In this document: in pieces, positions 42,055-50,700 of the stretch | Layout of the letters: every line of letters starts with the position of its first letter | How positions within the stretch are numbered: the first letter of the stretch is position 1 | Origin: JAVBJN01 sp031546985 | GTDB taxonomy: Bacteria; Bacteroidota; Bacteroidia; Chitinophagales; Chitinophagaceae | DNA: 64,000 bases | Direction: 5' to 3' | Assembly: GCA_031546985.1 (NCBI GenBank) | Contig: JAVBJN010000040.1 | Location: 1 to 64,000, forward strand | Made by a program: the position numbers and the translations under genes | The notes under the pieces: model-generated | What the model saw: only the letters and a program-made list of their open reading frames with translations | Database searches by the model: none | What the model was told of the DNA's origin: nothing

Positions 42055-42101
42055 AAAAAAAATGTAAAATACCGCCATTGGAAATGGAGATATTTTACAT
42101 T
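42055..42101 (-). terminator. Intra-operon terminator/attenuator between paaC and paaD
   Basis: Read on the minus strand, an 11-bp stem (AATGTAAAATA with TATTTTACATT) encloses an inner CCATT/AATGG hairpin and is followed by T8. It sits 15 bp after the paaC stop and before paaD, within what should be one operon. Confidence 0.7.
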
Positions 42102-42115
42102 CCAATTACGTTCTA

Positions 42116-42871
42116 TTACCAGGTAGCGCCGGGGTAAGCCCTTTGCATAAACTGCATCTCGGCCAGCAGGAAACCCAGGTGTTCGCTGTGGCGTCCTGTT
42201 TTGCCACCTTCCTGCATCCAGCAGTCGGCAGGCATATCCAGGGTAGCTTCTTCCAGTACTTCTTTCAGCCTTTGGGTCCATGCAGCATGCAGCGCAGCCA
42301 CATCTACGGCCACACCAGCCTGGATGAGCACTTGCTCATAAGGCGCAGGCACAAACATCTCGCCGGTAAAAGGCCACATTTCTTCAATGCCCCTTTGCAT
42401 ATTCTTCTGACTTTCGGCAGTACCATCGCCCAGGCGTATGGTCCATTCGCTGCTGTAACGCGCGTGGTAGCTCATTTCCTTCAGCGATTTTTCGGCAATG
42501 GCAGCCAGCTGGCTGTTGGTGCTTTTCTGCAGTTCGCGATAAAACAGCTCCATAAACAGGCTGTAATACAGTGCACGGGCCAGGGTTTCTGCAAAGTCGC
42601 CCTTGGGCAGCTCCAGCAGCAGAATGTTTTTAAAATCCCACACATCGCGGTGGTAAGCCAGGTCGTCTTCGGTATGGCCTTTGCCTTCTACCTCGGCGGC
42701 ATACTGGTATAAACTGCGGGCCTGACCAATAAAGTCGAGTCCCTGGTTGGCCAGTGCCATCTCAATTTCGAGTTGCGGAGCATGGCCAATCCATTCGCTG
42801 AGCCGGTGCCCGATGATCAGGGCGTTATCGGCCAGTTGTAGGTTATAATGAAATAATGATTCGTTGGTCAT
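42116..42871 (-). CDS. paaC: 1,2-phenylacetyl-CoA epoxidase subunit PaaC
   Basis: The product is a 251-residue structural ferritin-like subunit that pairs with PaaA in the multicomponent epoxidase; it lacks a working diiron site in the family. The LADNALIIGHRLSEWIGHAPQLEIEMALANQGLDFIGQARSLYQYA region and the HARYSSEWTIRLGDGTAES block identify it. It starts 9 bp after paaB, with translational proximity. Confidence 0.95.
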   Translation of the reverse strand: MTNESLFHYNLQLADNALIIGHRLSEWIGHAPQLEIEMALANQGLDFIGQARSLYQYAAEVEGKGHTEDDLAYHRDVWDFKNILLLELPKGDFAETLARALYYSLFMELFYRELQKSTNSQLAAIAEKSLKEMSYHARYSSEWTIRLGDGTAESQKNMQRGIEEMWPFTGEMFVPAPYEQVLIQAGVAVDVAALHAAWTQRLKEVLEEATLDMPADCWMQEGGKTGRHSEHLGFLLAEMQFMQRAYPGATW

Positions 42872-42880
42872 GATGCGGGG

Positions 42881-43168
42881 TTACATGTGTTTCAACTCAA
42901 TAGGCAGGTCGTAAAACGTAGGGTGCCTGTAAATTTTGTCTTTGGACGGATCGAACAGTTCTTCTGCATCGGAAGGGTCAGAAGCATGAATATTGCTGCT
43001 TTCTACGACCCAGATGCTGATCCCTTCCTGACGGCGGGTATACAGGTCGCGTGCGTTTTCAAGGGCCATAGCGGCATCTACAGCGTGCAGGCTGCCTACA
43101 TGTTTATGGTCCAGGCCGGCTTTGCTGCGCAGGAACACTTCCCACAAAGGCCATTCTTTATTGCTCAT
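42881..43168 (-). CDS. paaB: 1,2-phenylacetyl-CoA epoxidase subunit PaaB
   Basis: The product is a 95-residue small subunit of the epoxidase complex. The opening WPLWEVFLRSKAGLDHKHVGSLHAVDAAMALENARDLYTRR and the VVESSNIHASDPSDAEELFDP end match PaaB. It lies between paaA (46-bp gap) and paaC (9 bp). Confidence 0.95.
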   Translation of the reverse strand: MSNKEWPLWEVFLRSKAGLDHKHVGSLHAVDAAMALENARDLYTRRQEGISIWVVESSNIHASDPSDAEELFDPSKDKIYRHPTFYDLPIELKHM

Positions 43169-43214
43169 GATATCTATCGTTGATCGTTTTTAAATTAATT
43201 AAGCTAAAACCGGC

Positions 43215-44156
43215 TTATGCGGCCAGGGTTTTGGCTTTTCTTTTTTCTGCAAATGCTACAGCCGCATCGCGAACCCAGGCGCCATTGTTCCAGGCTTTCT
43301 GACGGGTTTCGAGGCGTTGTTTGTTACAAGGGCCATTGCCTTTTACCACGTTCCAGAATTCATCCCAGTTGATTTCACCAAAGTCGAAATGACCCCGCTC
43401 TTCATTCCATTTCAAATCCGGATCGGGAATGGTGAGGCCCAGAATTTTAGCCTGCTCTACAGTAACGTCTACAAATTTCTGGCGCAGCTCATCGTTGGTA
43501 AAACGCTTGATGCGCCATTTCATGCTTTTTTCGGTGTTGGGCGAGTCGGCATCGCTGGGGCCAAACATCATTAGCGCAGGCCACCACCAACGGTTAAAGG
43601 CCTCTTGCAGCATTATGCGCTGGGCTTCGTTGCCTTTGCTGAGGGTGAGGAGTATTTCGTATCCCTGGCGCTGGTGAAAGCTTTCTTCTTTACATACCCT
43701 TACCATAGCCCTTGCATAAGGACCATAAGAGGTACGGCAAAGTGGCACCTGGTTCATAATAGCAGCGCCATCTACCAGCCACCCCACAGCGCCGATATCG
43801 GCCCAGGTTAAGGTAGGATAGTTAAAAATAGAAGAGTATTTGGCTTTACCGCTCAGGAGCTGTTCGGTCATCTGATCGCGGCTGATGCCCAGGGTTTCGG
43901 CAGCACTGTATAAATAAAGACCGTGACCGGCTTCATCCTGCACTTTGGCCAGCAATACCGCTTTGCGGCGCAGGCTTGGGGCACGGGTAATCCAGTTGCC
44001 TTCTGGCAGCATACCAATGATTTCGCTGTGCGCGTGTTGCGAGATCTGACGGATCAGTGTTTTTCTGTAATCCTCAGGCATCCAGTCTTTCGGCTCAATG
44101 CGAATGTCCTGGTCAATCCTGTCCTGGAATTGCGTTTCCAGCAGTTGCGTATCCAT
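43215..44156 (-). CDS. paaA: 1,2-phenylacetyl-CoA epoxidase catalytic subunit PaaA
   Basis: The product is a 313-residue diiron monooxygenase subunit that epoxidises the ring of phenylacetyl-CoA. Ferritin-like helices carry the carboxylate and histidine ligands in HAHSEIIGMLPEGNWI and AKVQDEAGHGLYLYSAAETLG, with a second pair in VCKEESFHQRQGYEI. I start at the ATG at 44156; three further codons up to a TTG at 44165 are possible but less likely. It is the first gene of paaABCD and has a clear promoter and palindrome upstream. The reductase gene paaE is not in the window. Confidence 0.95.
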   Translation of the reverse strand: MDTQLLETQFQDRIDQDIRIEPKDWMPEDYRKTLIRQISQHAHSEIIGMLPEGNWITRAPSLRRKAVLLAKVQDEAGHGLYLYSAAETLGISRDQMTEQLLSGKAKYSSIFNYPTLTWADIGAVGWLVDGAAIMNQVPLCRTSYGPYARAMVRVCKEESFHQRQGYEILLTLSKGNEAQRIMLQEAFNRWWWPALMMFGPSDADSPNTEKSMKWRIKRFTNDELRQKFVDVTVEQAKILGLTIPDPDLKWNEERGHFDFGEINWDEFWNVVKGNGPCNKQRLETRQKAWNNGAWVRDAAVAFAEKRKAKTLAA

Positions 44157-44175
44157 GAGCAGCAATTTTAGACTA

Positions 44176-44183
44176 CAAATATA
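44176..44183 (-). promoter_or_regulatory. paaABCD promoter -7 element
   Basis: On the minus strand TATATTTG matches TAnnTTTG, 19 bp before the paaA ATG. Upstream bases TTA at about 20 bp could act as a weak -33. Confidence 0.6.
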
Positions 44184-44195
44184 GGCGTTTTGGAG

Positions 44196-44223
44196 AATTT
44201 AACTAACAACCGTTAGTTAAATT
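44196..44223. promoter_or_regulatory. TetR-type operator over the paa promoter
   Basis: AATTTAACTAAC and its exact complement are separated by AACC: a perfect 12-4-12 inverted repeat, overlapping the -33 zone of the paaA promoter. The shape fits TetR-family regulators such as PaaR, which respond to phenylacetyl-CoA. No tetR gene is in the window. Confidence 0.7.
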
Positions 44224-44785
44224 ATGGGTAAGCTTTTTTTTCAGCCGGGCTGTGTATAAATAGGCTGTCGTTTCTGTTTCATGAATTGATTTTAGGAGCC
44301 GGATTTTGTACAGGTATAAAAACAGCATTGGATTGGCTAGTGGCAAGCGTTTCCTGTATTAAAAACACAAACATTCGGAAAAGTAAACTGTGTTTATACA
44401 ATCATGCTGTTTTGTTTACATATGAAAAATGACAAAAAATAATAATAGTAAAATAATGTTATACGATTAATAAATATCCAAAAAATTTATTTGTTTTTTT
44501 TGAATCGTATTTGGCCTTTTGGAAACAAAAATTAACATTGATTATCAATTATTTGCTTATGTGTAGTTATACATTAGTTTATAAAATAAGTATGAAAAAA
44601 TGCAATAATTGATTAATCACCTTCATTTTGCAACCAACCTGCGTAGTACTTTATCTAGTCTGAATCTGTAGATTTACCAATTCCTTTATTTTATATGTTT
44701 TGTTTTTGGCATTACATTAAAAATGCTGGTAAAAAAGAAAGAATTTATTCGGTTGTGGTATATCAAAACAGAAATTGATAAGCGT
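44224..44785. other. AT-rich upstream region of the giant array gene
   Basis: About 560 bp of strongly AT-rich DNA with no ORF separate divergent paaA and the giant gene. Long A/T runs and no clear TAnnTTTG match are seen. It may hold regulatory or intrinsically curved DNA for the surface-protein array. Confidence 0.5.
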
Positions 44786-47700
44786 ATGAGGAAGCTTTTA
44801 CAAATTGTGCGGTATGCAACGCTGTTGGTGGCAGCTTGCGTAACTGGGGTTGCGTCGTATGGACAAACGCCCAGTCAGTATATATTGGCGGCTGTGCCGG
44901 GAACGTACGTTCCGCTCTCAGGAGGCACTGCGGTAACTGTTATACAGGCAGATGATGCTACATCTGCCCAAATTCCTATTGGGTTCACTTTCCCGTTTGC
45001 GGGAACCAATTACACTGATTTTAAAGTGAACTCTAATGGTTGGTTGAGCTTTGGAAACGTTACGCCTTCTGCTACACAGATGCGCGGAAACTCCACTGCG
45101 AACTTGACTTCTTTTACACCCTGCGTAATGCCGCTTTGGGATGATCTCGACGGAGCTGCCGCAGGTGCTGCTACTTACTTGGTAACAGGTTCTGCCCCTA
45201 ACCGGGTTTTTACCATGGAATGGAAAAACTGGGAGTGGGATTTCTCTACCAATACCGCAGTAATCAGTTTCCAGGTGAAGTTGTACGAAACCAGCGGTGT
45301 TATTGAATATATTTACAAGCAGGAAGCGGGCGCTGTCTCGGGTGGTTCTGCCACAATCGGGATTGCCACCAATGCTAACTCAGGTAGCGGTTTCCTTACG
45401 CTAAATAATACAACCGCTTCTCCGGCTGCTGATGGTGTTAACTTTGTAACCACAATTGCAAACAAACCTGCCAATGGGCAGATATACAGGTTTACGCCAC
45501 CACCTCCTTGCTCGGGTGTAATTACGGGCGTTACTACAAATGGCCCGGCTTATGCTTGTCCCAACTCTGCTGTAACCGTTTCATTGGCTAATATCCCAGC
45601 ACTTGCCGGTATAACATACCAGTGGCAGGATTCTGTAGCCAATGGGGCATGGGCTAATGCTACCGGTACCAGTACCAACTCGGTATATACCTCTGCGGCA
45701 TTAAACGCGCCCAGGTATTTCCGTTGTAAAATAACCTGTACTGCAACCAGCGCTGTTTCTTATTCTGCCCCTTACCTGGCGGAAATTAAGTATGCTTTCA
45801 ATGTACCTTACCTCGAAGACTTTGAAGGCATATCTGTAGATAACGAAGTGCCATCCTGTATGCGCTTTACCACACTGGGTACTTATACCAAAACCTATAC
45901 CGCAGCTACCGGCTCTTACAACCAGTATGCCAAGTCTGGAACTAAATATGCCTGTTTCAGGTATGGTGCCAATGATACGATGTATACCAATGGCATTAAC
46001 CTGACGGCTGGTGTTAAATACCGCTATACCATGTGGTATGTTACAGATGGTAACTCAGGATGGGGACCAATGACCATTAACTATGGTACCTCCCAGAATA
46101 CCGCGGGTATGGTTAATAATCTATTTACACAAACCACGGGTATTGACCATACTACTTACAAGAGAATTGCAGTAAACTTTACGCCCAGCACAACCGGAGT
46201 GCATTATTTTGGCATTACCATGAAGGCGACATCCGGCCCCTGGTATGTTTCTGTAGATGATATTTCGATAACAGAAGCGCCGTTGTGCGATGAGCCATAT
46301 GATTTTAAACTTGATGCGGTAACTTCTACTGCGCCTACATTTAGCTGGGCTTGTAACAACTGTACCGGAACCTATAAAATGCTGATTGGCCCCAAAGGCT
46401 TTGATCCGCAAACGGGTGGTACATTGTACACGAACCTGAGTACACCTGCAACCATCAATGGTTTGCAACAAGGTGTATATTATGATGCATACATTTTACA
46501 GGATTGTAGCGGTGCGGGCCAGGGCGAGAGTTTGCCTACCGGCCCCATCAGCTTTGCATTAAAACCATCTAATGATGAGTGCGCTGCAGCCAACACGCTT
46601 ACCGTAAACACCGGAACCGTTTGTGTAGGTGGTGTGGTAGGAACAACTGTGGGAGCTACTCAATCTGCACCAACCGGGGCATGTGGCACCACGCCGGATG
46701 ATGATGTATGGTACAAATTTGTAGCTACCAGCAATGCGCATAAAATACGCGTAAGCGCTGTGGGTGTTAAATTAGGTTCCTCTACCGATATGTACCACCA
46801 GGTATTCAGCGGTACATGCACCGGCCTTACTGCTATTAAATGTAGCGACCCCGACAGTAGCATCATTACCGGTCTTACTGTGGGCAATACGTATTTCTTC
46901 AGGGTTTGGAGCAAGGATGCCAACACTGCCGATTCATTTAAGGTATGTGTATCTACCCTTACCCAGCCAGCTAACGATACCTGCGGTGGAGCCATTACGC
47001 TTACGCCGGCAACCACCCTTAACTGCGCTGGCGGTGTGGTGGGTACTACCCTGGGTGCTACCCTCTCGCCAGGTGCTTCCTGCGGAACCATCCCTGCGGA
47101 TGATGACGTATGGTATAAATTTACCGCTACCAGTACGGTGCACCGTGTGAACCTTAATACAGTAGGTGCTGTATTTGGCAACAGCAAGGATATGTACCAC
47201 CAGGTATTTAGCGGTACTTGTGCCGGCTTAACGGCTATCAAGTGCAGCGATCCGGATAGTAGTATTATTACCGGCCTCACCGTGGGCAGCAATTATTTTG
47301 TAAGGGTTTGGAGTAAGGATACCCTTACCGCCGATACCTTTAAAATCTGTATCGGTACTATTCCACAGCCTGTAAATGATGGTTGCGCTACCGCAACCGT
47401 GCTTACCCCGGCAGCGGGTCAGGTATGTACCACCCCAATAACCAGTACTACCCTGGGTGCTTCCAAATCGCTGCCTGCAGCAGCTTGCAGCGGCAACCCC
47501 GATGATGATGTGTGGTATAAATTTACCGCCACCAGTCCGGTGCATAAAGTAACCCTGAGCAAAGCAGGTGCGGTATTTGGTACCAGTAAAGACCTGTTTC
47601 ACCAGGTGTTTAGCGGCAATTGTACTACGCTTACCCAGCTTACCTGTAACGATCCCGATAGTAGTTTAATCACCGGTCTTACCGTGGGTAACGATTACTA

Positions 47701-50700
47701 CATCCGTGTGTGGACAGTAGATACCATTACTGCAGATACCTTTAATATATGCCTGACCACCATTTTGCAACCGGCCAACGATACCTGCCAGGGTGCGGTA
47801 ACGCTTACCCCGGGTAGTTCCGATATCTGTAACTCAGGTGTGCTGGGTACTACATTGGGTGCGTTTGTGTCTCAGGCGCCAGCACCATGTATTGGTAAGT
47901 CCGATGATGATGTGTGGTACAAATTTGTAGCCACAGCGCCATCTCATAAAGTAAAAATAAGCGGCGCCAAAGCCGTATTCGGTACCAGCAACGATATGTA
48001 CCACCAATTGCTTTCGGGTAGTTGTGGCAGCATGACAACTATTAGGTGTACCGATATAGACAGTAGTATGTATACCGGCCTTATCGTAGGGCAAACCTAT
48101 TTTGTAAGGGTATGGACGGTAGATACGCTTACGGCAGATACCTTCCGTATTTGTATTGCAACCGTGCCACAACCTGCCAATGACAGTTGCCAGAATGCAA
48201 CCGCGCTTACGCCGGTAGCTTCAGAATACTGTACCGGAACGGTAGTGGGCAGCACGTATGGTGCTTCGGCATCTCCAAACCTGGCCGCTTGCGCAGGCAA
48301 AGCCGATGATGATGTATGGTACAAATTCGTAGCCACTACAGCATCTCATAAAATCAAAATCAGTGCAGTGGGTGCCAAATTCGGCAACTCCTTAAATATG
48401 CAGCACGAAGTGTTTAAAGGCACTTGTGGCGGCTTAACGAGTATTAAGTGTATCGATCCCGATAGTAGTATGCTTACCGGTCTTACTGTAGGCGATACTT
48501 ATTTTATCAGGGTATTTACCTTCGATTCTCTGGTAGCCGATACCTTTAAAATATGTGTAGCCACTATTCAGCCGCCGGTAAATGACGAATGCTCCGGCGC
48601 GGTAAATATTACCCTGGCTACAACCGAATCTTGTACGGGAGGTATTGTAGGTACCACTATGGGTGCTTCTCCTTCGGTAGGCGATACCTGTGTGGGTGTA
48701 AACAAACCAGACGATGATGTGTGGTATAAATTTACCGCTACCTCTACTTCGCACAAGATCAACATCACCAGTGTGGGCAGCAGGTTTGGTTCGTCCAACG
48801 ATATGTACCACCAGGTAATGACAGGTAGCTGCGGTACCCTCACCAGCCTTAAGTGCAGTGATGTAGACAGTAACCAGCTTACCGGCCTTATCATAGGACA
48901 AACCTATTTTGTAAGGGTTTGGACTAAAGTGCCGGATGTGGGCGATACCTTTAAAATATGTATCTCTACCATTATACCATCCACCAACGACAGTTGCCAG
49001 AATGCAACCGTGCTGGTGCCGGTAACTACCGAAAACTGTACTGGTACTGTAGTGGGTAGCACTTTGGGTGCAACTGCTACACCGGGTACGCCATTGTGCG
49101 GTGCCGGCGGTGTGGCCGATGATGATGTGTGGTATAAATTTGTAGCCACCAGCACAGCGCACAAAATCAAAATCAGTGCGGTGGGTTCCAAATTTGGTAA
49201 CTCTACCGATATGTTCCACCAGGTGCTTACCGGCAGCTGCGGCACCTTTACTACCCTTGCGTGCAGCGATCCGGATAGTACATTACTTACCGGTCTCAAT
49301 ATTGGCGATACCTATTATATAAGGGTGTATACCAAAGACACCCTGGTAGCCGATACCTTTAAAATATGTGTATCTACCATTATACAACCTGCCAATGATA
49401 CCTGCGGCGGCGCTATTACCCTTACGCCTGTAACCAGCGACTGGTGCTCTGGCGGAACGGTAGGTACTACCCTGGGCGCAACCCGCTCCCTGGTAAATAC
49501 AGCAGCCTGCAGCAGCAGCGGCATAGCCGAAGATGATGTGTGGTATAAATTTACCGCTACCAATCCATGGCATCGTGTGGTGATCACCAGCACCGGTTCC
49601 AAATTCGGTAACTCCAAAAACATGTTCCACCAGGTATTCAGCGGTAGCTGCGGCACCTTTACCAATGTGGCTTGTAGCGACCCCGATAGTTCATTGCTGA
49701 GAAGCCTTACTCCTGGCCAAACCTATTATGTTAGGGTATGGACGGTAGATAGCCTGGTGGCAGATAGCTTTAAGATCTGCATCAGCACGCCGGCCCAGCC
49801 AGCTAATGATACTTGTGGTGGCGTGGTAACCCTGATTCCGTCTGTTAATGAAAATTGCAGTGGTGGTGTGTTGGGTACAACTTATGGTGCATCGCGCTCT
49901 ATGGGAGCAGCGCCATGTGTGGGCGCACCGGACGATGATGTGTGGTACAAATTTGTGGCCACCAGCTCATCGCACCGTGTTAACATCACTAATGTGAAGG
50001 CTATTATAGGTACTTCTACCGATATGTACCACCAGGTACTTTCAGGAACCTGTGCAGGATTTACCTCATACAAGTGTAGTGATCCCGATAGTAACCTGCT
50101 TACCGGTCTCACCATTGGCAATACCTATTATATAAGGGTATATACCAGAGATACCCTGGTGGCAGATAGTTTCCGCATTTGCGTATCTACTATCCCAACG
50201 GTGCCTAACGATGAGTGTGTAAATGCTCAGCCGCTTACCCTGGTAGCCGGCGAGTACTGCAGCAACGGTATTGTAGGAACCACATTGGGTGCAACCCGCA
50301 GTGTGCAGAACTTCCCGCTTTGTACCACGAGTGGTATAGGCGATGATGATGTGTGGTATAGCTTTATTGCTACCAGTACCGCGCATAAAGTAAATATTAA
50401 CAGCGTAGGTCCCAAGTTCGGAACCTCGAAAGATATGTATCACCAGGTATTTGGCGGTAGCTGCGGCGCAATGTATACGGTGAAGTGCAGCGACCCCGAT
50501 AGTAGCCAGGTAACCGGCTTAACGGTGGGCAGTCTCTATTATGTAAGGGTATGGACCAAAGATACCCTGGTGGCAGATAGCTTTAAAATATGCGTATCTA
50601 CCATTCCTACCGTGCCTAACGATAGCTGTCAGAACGCTACACAGATTACTGTGAGCCCTAACGCATCTTGCGCCAACGCAATTCAGGGTACTACCCTGGG

